Part shown: positions 46,904 to 59,875 of the stretch, one piece after another
How positions within the stretch are numbered: the first letter of the stretch is position 1
Layout: each line of letters begins with the position of its first letter
Assembly: GCA_032622095.1 (NCBI GenBank)
Contig: CP136065.1
Location: 98,835,343-98,899,342 of the forward strand
From: Siphonodentalium dalli
Taxonomy: Eukaryota; Mollusca; Scaphopoda; Gadilida; Siphonodentaliidae
DNA length: 64,000 nucleotides
Direction: 5' to 3'
Notes under the pieces: model-generated
Databases searched by the model: none
What the model saw: the letters and a program-made list of their open reading frames with translations, nothing else
What the model was told of the DNA's origin: nothing
Position numbers and translations under genes: made by a program

Positions 46904-49064
46904 GGGCCTGTTTCATGAAGCAAGGTCATAAGATTATCTTAAGATTGACTTAATCTAAGATCTAAGGTGGATCTTATGATGTAACTTTTCCGTTTCAAGA
47001 ACGCGTATCACAAAACAAGATTAAGTCCTACTTAAGTAGTAAGTTAAGTTCCCGCTCATTTAGACTGGTTATCGACAATTTTCTAGTCCGGAACAAAAAA
47101 ATGTGGGCTTGTGCAATCTTTATGTACGGCATTGAGAGGTTATCGAGAAAGAGCCGAGTCCGAGTTGACATTATTGTGTGACAGGGATGCTGGATAGCGG
47201 CTGGGGTGGGGTGGGCGAATCAGCGCATGTATCTTAGTGTCTATAGTCAGTGGCCTTATATTCGCATATGGATCTTAGACTTTTATGAGTTCCACGATGT
47301 GAATTCGAACAGGAGTACATCGCAGGCTCTTAAAATGACGAGCTCTGCGTTTACTGACGAGTGGCGGTGTCAGAAATAAGACAATATAAGTATATGGATC
47401 GATGCATGACTGCGACCATGCATTCACGCCGAGTTAATCCACTGAGAGCAATGATCAGGAGGCGATGTTTTTTATGTGAGCCGACATAACTCGTATATTA
47501 TCGACCACCCCTCTCTACGTGTAGCAATAATCAAAATAAATCGGCGATGTCATCAGGACACACATAGGTCATTTTTCGATTCAAAGGGAAATGAAAAATA
47601 TTTGTTAGAGTAACTTTTTTATTATTTTTATGCAGATGTTTTATGCGGTTGTCATACCATGGATATATATACAACTACGTTTTCATTAGCACACTCGTAT
47701 TAAGAGGTGTCATCGTTACGGGTGTGTATATCATATATACAGTATGCTGTACAACGGTCATCCCACCCCTGCACATACAAAAAACATGACAAAAATTTGG
47801 ACAGCCTTGAAAATCACGACATATGGGTGTGGGCATAAACTCAATAAAAATAATATTCTCTATAGAAAATTGTCACTATTTCTAAAACATATTTTTGATA
47901 AAGAGCGTTTGTGTTACCTTTCCTATGACATATCTGCTTTGAAAACAGCCGACGGAAATTTGGAAAGAGGAAAGAATCAATACATTAATTGATCTAATTT
48001 TACCCCATCTCCCCACACACATATGGAATAACATAGAGGAGATTGTGAGCTTTGAGCTACGCCATACTTCTTATCAAAAGTTTAATTCATGGACAATACA
48101 ATTTTATATTATATATTATCTATAGGTCACATACACAGCTGATAATTGACTATATCCTACATTCGACGAGGCTCGGGTGGCTAGTTGGTCTCTGTGGTGG
48201 GGGGGGGGTGTAAATCGTGCAATTTCCAACTGCACCGCCCCTTAATTGAACCGGGCCAAACTTCCATGTTCGCGAAATGCCATGTCCACCCAACCAGTTG
48301 GATTTAAACTTTCCAATTGGTATCTCAAATATTCCAACAGTTCGAAATTTCTAACCTGACGCCCCTAAAGTTGGTGATTTTCGGTTGCTGCTGTTTGTTT
48401 AAAACAACACATTCCTTTACTAGTTAAAAATTAAAACTATTGAAACCTATATATAGTGTACGATTAATGTTGTTGTCAGGCATGAAATTTCCAATTGCTA
48501 AACATTTGACCAAAGTGTGTGTGTGTGTGTGGTGGGGGGTGTAGACAACACACAAACCCCATTCGCCACGTCCCTGATGATAAGCCTGTGCTCTGAATTG
48601 TTTTTACCAAACTAACCCTATGGTTATACGGTGGGGGGGGGGGTGCCCTCTCCAAACTTTGGTTTTGGAAAGTTTGAGGTACCAGTTGCAATGTTTAAAC
48701 CCAAAGAGAATTTGGTGTTGTTAATGGGGTGTAGTTGGACATTTCGAGGCGAACACCCCCTCTCACTCTGTAGCCACGACCCTGTATACCAGACGACGAA
48801 TTGCCCACCCAGACAATGTACATATATCTCCGTAATTGCAAAATAACATAGGCCGCCATACTTCTGATCGATATGCCACTTATCACGTGGGTCTTAACTT
48901 TAAGATTATCTTATGACACCTCACAGCAGTCTTAAAGTTAAGACCAACGTTAAGACCATCTTAAGTTAAGACCTTGTTCGTGAAACGCACTTATGACTGA
49001 AGTTTGAACTTATGACCATCTTAAGTCCCAACTATGTCATAAGTTGCTTTCATGAAACAGGGCC
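46904..49064 (-). mobile_element. 2.17 kb TIR element family, copy 3 (inverted)
   Basis: Its left end GGGCCTGTTTCATGAA begins 21 bp after copy 2 ends. The whole copy is the reverse complement of copies 1 and 2, with its G-rich tracts at 48200, 48530 and 48630. The right flank is CTG; the left flank TTG differs by one base. Confidence 0.88.
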
Positions 49065-49339
49065 CTGGTCAAGAGCTGGGATCGGCGATTATTGTCCAAT
49101 CAATCTCTAGACAAAAGTGTTGTGTGTTGGTGTCACCAAAGCGGCTTATGTCCGTATTGCGTGTATAGAGGTACATGTATGCCGTCGCCGTTAGACGGGG
49201 ATCGCGAGGCAGGGAGTGATGCGGGTTCTCACGCTATAATTTTCAACAGCTGGAACAGTTCATGCCTGAACCAACTGGAAAGTTCAGACCGATCGTGGCT
49301 ATAGGTTGGGATAGTCCCGATAGTTTAAATTTTTGCATG

Positions 49340-49620
49340 ATCAATGGTTTGGTTTGTTGATTAGGGTTTTATCGCCGTTTCAGCCACAAGTTTTAAGGGT
49401 GGAGGAAAGTCCACGAAGAGAGTAAATTTCACCGAGTAATCACTCCGCTGCGAGTAGAAACGACCGACACCGGAAAGCAACCGATAAACTTGCCGAGGTA
49501 CACGAATCAGATTATCGTCCCTTTGCGTGGATCGCGAACCCGCATGTCGCTGTTCGAACTAGCGTCGTCAGCGCTAGACGGCCTATCGCGGCATAATGTA
49601 CTGAATATTCTACCGACGGG
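49340..49620 (-). mobile_element. Degenerate SINE-like repeat
   Basis: GGGTTTTATCGCCGTTTCAG resembles the 3' end of the 26.0 kb SINE (GGGGTTTTATGTCGCTTTAG), and a B-box-like GGGTTCGCGATCC lies on the minus strand at about 49540-49528. The A box is not clear. Probably a decayed relative. Confidence 0.45.
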
Positions 49621-49639
49621 CTGACGGGACCACCGGTGT

Positions 49640-52600
49640 CCCTTCCAATCAATAAAATATTGTGTTTTCAAATAAGAATCAACTATTTCGACTTTGAGTC
49701 AACATATTAAACTGAAATTACATTCAGTTCAAGAAAATCCACCCCCCTCATATCTGGATTATTGCGTTATGTTTGTAATTTCCCTACACAAATTCAAGAA
49801 TCGTAACTCTATATAATTAGTTGCTTGTAACCTATAATTGTAAAGAAAATCGAACTTTGATCGTATAAACCGCGCCGACGAAGCTTGGAAGTAAAACTTT
49901 GACATTTCGGCCTCTAAAGGCGAAACGCGTGCGGGAAGCGAGCGACGAGATACCAAAAATCTACACTTGGGCGTCTTTAGGCCGCGGCGGGCGAAACAGG
50001 CGCCTGTGTTTCGTTCCCGACCGAGGGTCCCACGGCACGGAGGCTAAGGAATTTTACAAAAAAAGCTTTACTGTGATACAATAGAAATATAGGAGTCATT
50101 GGACATCATATTATCTCCCAGCGGTCCTTTAACCCACATACCCCATTTTAAAATGAACCATTTTTTGGGGGGTAAGAAATAACACCTATAATCGCATCCT
50201 GATAACTCTGGAAGCACAGTTTAGCAGAAAAGATACTAATGTCTCATGCCATGCTTGTCATAGACATATATACTGCACAGTGTCGCATGTACCATGTCCA
50301 TCCACTCACTAATGGGAATATTATGACCACAAATGTGACCACACCAAAAATTCACGGTTTTTCATCATAATTTAATTTGTAGAAAGGCATATATATAAGT
50401 TTTGAAAACTAGTTACGTATATCTACCATATGCCTTAAGGAATTTATCTAATTTTTAACAGTACAATGTTTAATTGGATTTGAAATACACCCAACCCCCT
50501 CAAAATTTCACCATCCGACGATGATTTGGTTCAATGATAGGCGGATGTCCCTTTAAATTTCAGTACTTTTTTAGGAGTTTGAGTCGAATTCTTAGTATAG
50601 AAATTTCCAATACCTCGATCGTGCTATTTTGAACATTAAAGGTCCACCCATATGCACAAAATTGATGATTTTCAGAAAATTACGCCTCCGGAAAAAGTTG
50701 AAGTTCCGACGACAGAGGGTTAATAATTGTCTCGCATAATCTGAAAATGGGTCGGTAGGGCAAAACAAGACAGACTTTGTTTATTAGTGCTTCTAAATTC
50801 GCTGCCCTGAACAATATTTGAAAAATGTGAATTTTCTGCCAATAGGTTACAAACAACTAATTATTTCCCATAGGTGACAGTGTTAACTAGAAGTCCCGCC
50901 GGCCATGGGTTAAGCCTATTTGAACTTCAAGTGGTCAATATTCCCTTAGAACGTCATCCGCTGCACCAGTCTGTGACTCAAACGCGCCCTTTTCGGTATT
51001 GTTTTCTGATCGGTTGAAAAATAATGAGGTATATACATGTTCAATTAAAATATTACAAACTTACAGATGAGATATTCAGTTGTCTCTGTGGTTGTAAATT
51101 TAGTGGGGTGCAAATGGGAATTATAAGTTGAACACCCCGACCAAAGCAAAATCCCTCAAGTCACGTCCCTGTACGTTTCACCCATGTCGACACTCACCTG
51201 TTCGGAACGATTGTGGCTGAACGGTAACGGCTGCAATTATCAAGTCCCTGTCTTATATTTAAATCATGCTGTGAACGTGGTGATTTATAGTTGGAGGGTT
51301 GGGTTTCCTCAAAATACTAATCACAAACTTAGATTTGTGTCGCAGCCAAACTTTGGTCAAAGCTTTTAGCCGATTTTAAATGTTAAGGCTTAAGAAACTG
51401 GACCAAAATAGAGTATTAGTCAAAAGAAGGGGGTCATAGTTTAAATATTTACACAATATCTTTTATTTTATAGCACGTTGTGATGTGGTGGGTCCCGCTT
51501 TTTATGAGGATAAAATATTGCGCTGAAAAAAAAGAAAAAAAAAGCAATTCCATCAGTTCTCACAGGTTTTCATTGCTGCTTTCAGTTATTCCTGTGATGC
51601 CAACGTCAGCTCATTTAATTATTATCGTGATTTAAATGGTATGAATATTGAAATGTATACAGATTGCAATAGTGCCCCCCCCCCCCCGCGAAAACACACA
51701 CTACTTTATGCGCCGCCCCATATATACGTGCCTGCTTTAGATTATGGTAGTAGAACTGAGTCTCAAATAGCAAATAGAAAGTTATGTAATTAAAATAGAG
51801 ACTGGCCGACTATTTGGTCATTTAGCCAGGGATATTCACCATGCATGTGAGAGAATACCCTGCTGTGCATGTATACACATCTGTGTTGCATATATGTGTA
51901 TACTGGTAACCTAATGTGTGTATATATGGATGCCAAACCGTATTTGGCAAGTTTCATTAACAAGTGTTTTTTTCCCTGAGATCTCTGGTACTTTTCATTA
52001 AGCTTATTTGAATGGTATTCCATCCGCATTGTTATTTAAAAAAATTCATATCATATGTCTATCATATCCTTCTATTATCACCGTTTTTCGTCAGATTTGA
52101 TGGAGTGGATCCCCAATTTACCTTGTAGAAAACTTGCATTGGATAGGTGGGTGTCCACGGGGTGGTGGGTCCCAAAAAATAAAAACCCAAACATTTCAAC
52201 CTTGTATATGTATTTTTCCCCAGGCCCCTCTGGTCACAATAATAAATTTTCCAGTCATTTTCGTTTTGTCTTAATATAATTTTGAGAGTTTTTGCTGTCA
52301 TATTGTATTTTCCAGTCCAGTAATAATTTATTCCCAAATGATGAGTTAGTGCTTGCATGACTAGCTCAGACCTCAACTTATTTCAGAAACACAGTGCAAA
52401 GACACCCGTATCCAATACGAATCGTGTACCCATTGCAAAATTACTATCATTCCCTACTATCCCTGTCGACCACACCCATCGATAACAAATGCGCGTAGAA
52501 ATAATAGAACGAAAATATGACCCATTTCATCTAACGGCAGTTTTCTATCAAACAGTCGAAGGATATTATAAATAAAAATCAACTATAAAGCCAGCTAATC

Positions 52601-53680
52601 GCACGCATAATTTACAATCAAATTACTAATCTGTATCGTTACTGCGAAACCAGAAATCGGTATTCTCGTCTAAGGTTCAAGTCTGGGTTAAACACAAATC
52701 TCAGACAAGGAGGGAGACTAGGTCTCAGTTGAAGACTATTACCTATAACACACATGACTATCGATTATATTAAATTTTGTCCAGTTCATATAGAATTATA
52801 ATATTTCCTCTACACGACATAGCAATATAACACAATTCCTATTTGGCTAACATAAAGATAAATTATTCCAAAAAATACTTATGTTTCTGTGACCAAAACT
52901 TGTATGTTACCACATGGTTCGAATTGTGAACAGAGCTGATACAGGATTGAATTACAATAAGAAGGCAAACCATGAATTATGTAAACATGAATTTCAAAAA
53001 GACGAGAATACGGACAAGTGCGGACCAATGATCCCAGCTGACTCGATTCGAAGCAAGGTAACAAATCGCAATCACCGTGGTCTGGGCTTGGTCTAGACTA
53101 TAGTTTGCGTGAAACCTGGTCCAGACCAGAGACCAGAATTCGGGCGAATATGTTTTGACACGCTATAGGGTCTGTTCTCACCAGCGCTCGTACCAGCGAC
53201 GTGTCGCGGTAACGTGAAGATAGTTGTCGTTCAATGGTGGAACCAGTTAACTTCGTCAATCAACCGCGTCCTCGTGATGACCAATTTCACCTGGCCGGCG
53301 CCTCGCCTAGCTGCCATAGCTGTTCTCACAACAACATTCCGAGAATTTAATTAACGAAGTCCGGAAATGTTCATAAATATAACCAAACGGAGAATGCCTG
53401 ACAGGGACGTAACTATGGTGGTTGCGGTGTCCATGATTGAAATATAATTTGCCAGCATTGGGAAATTTCAGCCTTGTTCATGGGAATGTTGCATATGGAA
53501 AATGATCAAACCATATTTTCGGGTCTTCCTCGTGTGTGGTGGTTGGGGTCAATTGGCAATTCCAAGTAAAAACCTCGTTCTGATGGCACGTAGATCTATT
53601 GTAATAAACAGCCACCTCATTTCTTGATTTCGTTAATCACCTCGATCATATTGTTAAGAGAATAAAAGGTCAGCTGACCA
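49640..53680. other. Gene B intron, no gene recognised
   Basis: This holds scattered repeat scraps (AGGGACGT-type pieces near 51165 and 53400, related to the 2.17 kb family and the element at 54540) and poly-C at 51675. Open frames are short and show no domain. Confidence 0.45.
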
Positions 53681-53683
53681 CAG

Positions 53684-54507
53684 TGTCCCCCGAAAAAGTG
53701 GCAAGTCGATGCCGCTTTGTTAAAGAATTTTTTTTGAAATTTTGAAATGTTGAAATTTTCTAAGTCGAAAAGGGTTAATAACTCCGTAAAAAAATACTTT
53801 TTCCGTCCTCTATATACATGTTGCACATCTCCAATATGTGGATAACAATACTCTGAAGTTTCAAATATCTACAATCAAAACTGTAGGAGGAGTTGATTAC
53901 ACCATGAAGGTAGCCTCATACAGAAAATTAAAAACAATGTTGAAATTTTCTAAGTCGAAAAGGGTTAATAACTCTGTCAAAATATAAGTTTTCCGTCATC
54001 TATATACATGTTGCACGTCTTCAATATATGGGCAACAATATTCTGAAGTTTCAAATCTCTAGGATGAAAACTGTGGGAGGAGTTGATTACACCATGAAGG
54101 TACCCTCATACTGAAAATTATAAAAAATGTTGAAATTTTCTAAGTCGTAAAGGGTTAATAACTCTGTCAAAAAATAATTTTTCCGTCATCTATATACATG
54201 TTGCACATCTTCAATATATGGGCAACAATATTCTGAAGTTTCAAATCTCTGGGATGAAATCTGTAGGAGGAGATGATTACACCATGAAGGTACTCAAAAG
54301 TGTGACGGACGGACGGACGCTCTTTAAAAAATCGTCAGTTGTGGGTTGCACCCCACAAGTTACTCAAACAAAAGATCGCATCCCACAAGTATTCATAGGT
54401 ATGTGCGGTCACCCCACAAGTATACTCTGGCCAGTGCGTCCGGACGAACGGACGGACGGACGGACCCCGTTTCTATAGTCCCCCACAAATAATTTTTTCG
54501 GGGGACA
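53684..54507. mobile_element. TIR element with three internal ~190 bp tandem units
   Basis: The ends are TGTCCCCCGAAAAA and its complement TTTTTCGGGGGACA. Inside, TGTTGAAATTTTCTAAGTCG starts units at about 53749, 53939 and 54127 that each run through ATCTATATACATGTTGCAC and GTAGGAGGAGTTGATTACAC. GACGGACGGACG tracts follow. No coding sequence is seen. Confidence 0.8.
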
Positions 54508-55162
54508 ATAAATGTACAAACCAGTCATAGGTGAGACGCCAACAGGGACGTGACGACATCCATGGGGGTTGGGAGTCTCAACATTTTCAACAGTTGGATA
54601 TTCCATGGACGTCCGACACATCATCAGTTGGAAAATTGAGACTAAATTGTTTTGTTTCGTTTTGTATCGCACAGAATGTCGGCCTCATGGCATGATGTTC
54701 GTGGATCAACTAATACCAGACAAAATCACCTCATTCAAATAATTACTGTTCGGTTCGTGATTAAGACATCCGCACTGATTGTCACGAGCGAGTTCTCGGG
54801 ATAAGCTAAAAAATAACCGAATTTAAATAAATTGATTGCGTCAACATTATCCACGATACATACAACATAACAGCATCTTGTGATTGGACTGGAGACGACA
54901 GGCGCAACCAACCTTAATCGATTGACGTATACCATTTAAGGTCGAATTCCTACTCATATTACTTAGTGTAATATAAAACAATATTGAACACTTTGTCATG
55001 CATCATGTTTACAAGTGGTTAGATTATAGTAAGCACTGTTAGTTGGCCAACCACCATCGAGGAAAGAAATGGCTACAGAAGAATAGACCATTCCAATGTA
55101 TACTTTTGTAAGAGAAGGGGGAAATCAATTCAGGAAAGAATGGTTCGTGAAATGTAGCTCAC

Positions 55163-55429
55163 CTTGAGACCGTTGTGAATCTCGTTTTTCGTTAGCGTCT
55201 TACTACCATCTTTATCCATTGTAGCGAACAAGTCCATCAACCGAAAACCCAGAATCTTACCAAACTCTAGTAATATAAGAACGGGATTTTCGTCCACAAG
55301 AGCGTGTTCTTCTTTGTCATAGGAGACGACTTCCTGCCCAATCACGTCACCATATGACACCATCAAACGGCCTCGTGTGTTGCATATTTTATTAAGCAGA
55401 TCTAGGAATTCCTTCTCAACGACCTGAAT
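55163..55429 (-). CDS. LRRC74A-like: Gene B exon: LRR cap and EF-hand 1
   Basis: The 267 nt exon encodes 89 codons, phase 0 at both ends, with acceptor TTTCATTACAG and donor AAG|GTGAGC. The first part (VVEKEFLDLLNK and on) is the C-terminal cap of the LRR domain. After a linker comes a helix-loop-helix with the 12-residue calcium loop DKDGSKTLTKNE; ligand positions 1, 3, 5 and 9 and the position-12 Glu are all present. This suggests a calcium-binding, not a vestigial, EF-hand. Confidence 0.92.
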
Positions 55430-56589
55430 CTGTAATGAAACAATTACAATGTACGTTTAGATACGGCGCGGGGGGGGGGTGCTGAACATAAAATACTTAG
55501 AGTGATACACCGCTCTTCGTCTGAAGAACTCGTGCACCTTCTTGGAAATGCAAGTGTGCCTTCGATTTTTCGTGCTTTTTACTTGTAACCAATGACGTCC
55601 GTGAGATACTTGTATGTGGAATAGCTATATAATTACTAACATGAGTGTTCTGGAGACGATATAACCACACCCTAGAGGCTGTGGTATAAAATAAGTACAT
55701 GTATCAACCATATTACACAATGACTAAATCAAAAAAAATTCTTGTCTCATTTAGCTATTAATCACTTCTCTATAACTCATTCGTTTAAACCACACCTGCG
55801 TAGTACTCATACTGTGCAACTACCATTTTTATTATATTTCTTTATTCACCCAGACTAGTTAAACGTAAACTCCATTAAAGTCACTATCGGTCCATTGGAG
55901 TTGAACTGGTGACTTCTATAATTTGTTACAAATATCATATATACCAACTACTCAAAAACAAATACGGGATTACCACTTGGCGTCGCAACAATCCATTAAA
56001 CTATAGTTTCACGTGTGTCCTAAAACTGTTAGTCGACGGTGTCCAGAACAATAAATATAGCACATTTCACAAATATAAATAAAACAGCCACCATGTCAGT
56101 AAACCAAGGAGATCACTCGAGCGCTTTTCGTTTGGCTAAACCGGGTCACATATACTCACACACGTCTGGTCATGTGGAATTGGGGTAATATGCCCTTGTA
56201 ATTTGGGCATTTTAAGGATTTTTCCGACAAGTGCACATGTTAGGATACGACTGTGATTTTTGTAGATCTAATCAACGACCGCGTTTGACAACATGGTAAG
56301 CGACATCTGCCGTTCACGTTGGCACCATTTAATTACACAAAACAGTTCTCATCTCTAATTAAGCATGCCAATACGGTAGAGGCATACTAATATATAATCG
56401 ACCTTCATCTCAGAATTGGCAGTCACGTTATATTCAACTAATTAACGGGTCTCTTTCGGGTGGTTTCTAGAATAGAACACCAAAGTGGGTGGAACATCAT
56501 GATAATTATTTAAGTAAAATCGGTGTCCTATTGTATTTATTGACAGCATTATTGTATCGAATTATACAATTATAAGTTGCAGAGCTTAC

Positions 56590-56685
56590 CCCGAAGTCAA
56601 GCTCTAGTAGTCCGACGTTATGATTGTCATCGATCATACTCAGTATACCCATAGCACCAGATGACGTCAGAGGGTTATCGGCTAG
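56590..56685 (-). CDS. LRRC74A-like: Gene B exon: last LRR
   Basis: The 96 nt exon encodes 32 codons, phase 0 at both ends, with acceptor TTTGAATTTCAG and donor GGG|GTAAGC. It reads LADNPLTSSGAMGILSMI and ends GLLELDFG. It completes the repeat begun in the previous exon and starts the terminal strand that caps the LRR domain, as in LRRC74A. Confidence 0.9.
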
Positions 56686-56699
56686 CTGAAATTCAATCA

Positions 56700-58020
56700 A
56701 AGACGAAGCTAAAATTCATAGAACTGAAAAATTCCTTGAAGGCTGTGTGGTGCTACGATTGTTATTCGGGGAATGTTACATTCTTTTATTTCACAAAACC
56801 TAAATTCCATCTGAATGAGTGATGTATGTCAAAATATGAGTCAGTATAAACAAACCCGTTAAAACGTCTATATTCCGGAACATATATAGCAGGCTTCTCG
56901 ATTGTAGATCACATTGAGTCAACTGCAAGAAACTGTTTTGCTTACTGGAACATCGTTGATATTCTAGCGTAATGTTCTGTGTGTTGAATTTTGAAAATGT
57001 CGAAGTTATACTTATAGACCAAACATAATACTATATTAAGTGCTAAAATTATGTTGTCTTGTCTGAAATATCACATTTCAACTTGAAGCGAAAATTAAGT
57101 GACGTGTTATAAATTAAACTATATGCAACAATTAGAACAAAGACTTTATAACTATACTGTGACTTGGTAAATTATAGATAGAAGGTAAACCAAGTTGACC
57201 GAAATTCCAGATAAGAAAATATATATTTCTTGTGATGATCAATCAGATACTATTTTTTTAAATATAAATTAATTTCTTTATCGTCAAACCTCCATTTCCA
57301 TAACACGTCAAGCATATCCTGAATTCAACTATTGTAGTTATATCTAACTATTATAGTTGAATTTGATATTTCTAAATCCACTATTTCTGTTTTTGTGGAA
57401 ACTATGATATCTCACATCCGAGTGCACGGCCACATTAAACTTTCAACAATGCTGCAGCAAATGAACAGTCTCCATATAAAATTCGAACAAATTGCAACCG
57501 TTTGCGCCATTGGCCATTGGCGACGATACAATTGAGTCTACAAACGAATCTAACTATTTGTGAAGAATTCCAAAATGTTATTATCCACACACAACGATTT
57601 TAGTTGCTTAATTATAAATCGGTCAGCAGCATATTAAGCATCATACCTAACATGTAATAAAATGAAAAATCCTTTCCATTCCACTCCCCCCACCACTCCC
57701 CTCCATATTTGTCTTCTTATCTTAAATTCTCCTCTTATTCTTTATACCCAAAAAATCACAGGACCAATGTAATATCCGAATTATCTATCTACTGTCCGGT
57801 CCCGACACTAACGTCAAATTCCATGATGATTTATATATTATATTATAAAGGGGCCCTAGATGATACATGGGGAGAACGACACCTGAAAAGCCATGTGCTT
57901 ACTGTCGTTCTCCCTTTCTACCAGATATATCACATATTACCATATACATTATATTAATTCATTGTGTATTCCCTCATTCAAATTATATTATGTATATTAT
58001 ATATTTGGTGGATAAATAAA
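56700..58020. other. Gene B intron, no gene recognised
   Basis: AT-rich sequence with a small hairpin (ACTATTGTAGTTATATCTAA region, 57328-57362). No coding feature is supported. Confidence 0.45.
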
Positions 58021-58074
58021 CTATGCTTAAACCAGAACTTTAAACTTTGAGAATGCCAGATAAAAGGCCAGATA

Positions 58075-58905
58075 CAATGAGTTCCACGTCAGATGCGGAC
58101 GATAGCACCAATCAAGTCAAAGCCGCCACAGAATATAATTACTAAGCCGTCATCGGCAAACAAGAAACAGAAAACTACGACGGTTTAATCACAGTCAACA
58201 ATAAATTTCGCCTCAGAAAATCTAAATCTTCGCAACTTAATTCATCTAACACTCCCATTCGATATATTATATCCGAGATCAAGCAAAACTTTCGAACAAA
58301 AGACGACACAGAAAAGAGTATAGAGCCATTGGTGACAAAATCTTAACTGGACTCCAGAGAATGACACTAAATGTAATGTAATGAAGTCAAAGACGAATTG
58401 CTACCATAAAGACCAAACAAGAGTAGACAAATTTGACAAAGACGCCAAGCTCTGGAATACATTGGCAATGACCAGGCATTTAGAGTTTAGAGTTACAACA
58501 TAAGAATAATGACTTAGAGTAGCAAGGTACTATGACTACATCAGGGTTTATGGAGCAGAAGATGATCAGCAGAAAGAAACATCAGATGGGAGTGAAGTAA
58601 AGGTGATAAAAGCATTGAACAATAAATTGGAGACGAAACTGAATGGTAAGGACATACAGTAAGTGGAGAACATAGGCTTGGACATTTATCTGTCGATAAT
58701 ACCAGAGGAATCATTGTGAAAAACAAAGGATTGTGTTGTTAAGTAAAGGAAACTGTTCAAATGCACACAATTAGTAATAAGGGAGGACCTAACGCAGATC
58801 AATTATAACATATTGAAGAAGTCGAAAGAGTATGACTCAGTGGAAGATGCCTGTTCAGTTGGGGGACAATCATATGTCAAGAATAAACATGAAGAATAAG
58901 AAAAT
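58075..58905 (+). pseudogene. LINE ORF1-like relic
   Basis: Across frames the plus strand reads MSSTSDADDSTNQVKA, later DYIRVYGAEDDQQKE, ALNNKLETKLNGKDIQ, RGIIVKNKG, RKLFKCTQLVIREDLTQ and DACSVGGQSYVK. The order (NIRIxGxxE, Lxxx..DI, RPIIVKF-like, RKxLK..IxEDLT, xxGxIxVK) is that of L1-like ORF1 proteins. Stops and frameshifts are frequent. It lies in the gene B intron between 59372 and 56685. Confidence 0.6.
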
Positions 58906-59371
58906 TCAATCTCTGTCTGATATCTTAATATATAGAATAATGATAATACTGTGATCATGTATACATATTATATAATAATATATTGATACTATATAAAGCT
59001 GCATATGACATTGTGATTATCTATATGTTTGTATGTATAATTTTGAAAGACTACGTGGAATATACATACACAAAAGGCTCAAATAAATACAAGTAATACA
59101 TGTACCTATTGACGCAACTCAGAGTTTAAATCATATTCTTTACTAAGTTGCATTTAAGACAATGGGTCCATAGTTAACATTCTGGAAAGTAAATGTTTTC
59201 TTTGATTTGGATGTCTAAAACATTGAGATGAAAGAACATTACTTAAGAAATCAATTATGGATTTGATTTATCTGGATAGAATAAATATAACATATTTAGC
59301 CGATACAACATTGAAGGTGGAATATATGTAATCTGCAAGTGGCAGCTCCCTAATGATTCGTTCATACTTAC

Positions 59372-59566
59372 TCGTATTTTTCGAAGACTCGTATTTTTCT
59401 TTAAACCGAATATCAACTCCTGAATACATTCTTTGTTTATCCTGTTGCATGATATATCCAACTCATGGAGAGTTGTATTTTTCTCCACCGCTTTCGACAA
59501 AGCGATGCTTCCTTCGAGGTGAAAGCCGTTCCAAGATATATTCAGCTTTCTAAGACCGTCATTGAT
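59372..59566 (-). CDS. LRRC74A-like: Gene B exon: two LRRs
   Basis: The 195 nt exon encodes 65 codons, phase 0 at both ends, with acceptor TTTTTCACAG and donor CGA|GTAAGT. It contains two consecutive ~28-residue LRR units, around GLRKLNISWNGF and TLHELDISCNRI, and ends NTSLRKIR. That last segment is the beta strand of a third repeat completed by the next exon (LADNPL). The order and spacing match LRRC74A. Confidence 0.92.
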
Positions 59567-59659
59567 CTGTGAAAAATGGTGTATATTATCAACCGTGTGT
59601 GGCAGTCAAAACCAGTAGCACAATATTACCTGTTTAGTCAATATTTAGCCCTTCCTATA

Positions 59660-59875
59660 CTAAATATTCATTGATGAGTAGTTATCCTATAGGAAATGTT
59701 CTGCCGTGAACATTTCTCTCCAATAAATAGGACTCATTCTGCACTTTTATTATCTGCCATCTGCTTATTTTTCATGATCACCACTCAAGATGAATATTAG
59801 GCCATTCCAATGTATACTTCTATAACTGACTGGGGTATCCATTTAGTATAGAAATGGTTAAATATGCCGTATCTC
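59660..59875. repeat. Dispersed repeat, copy of 15000-15240
   Basis: GTATCCATTTAGTATAGAAAT and flanking text match 15000-15240 in the same orientation. A related end (ACCATTCCAATGTATACTTTTG) is also seen alone at 55088. Confidence 0.6.
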
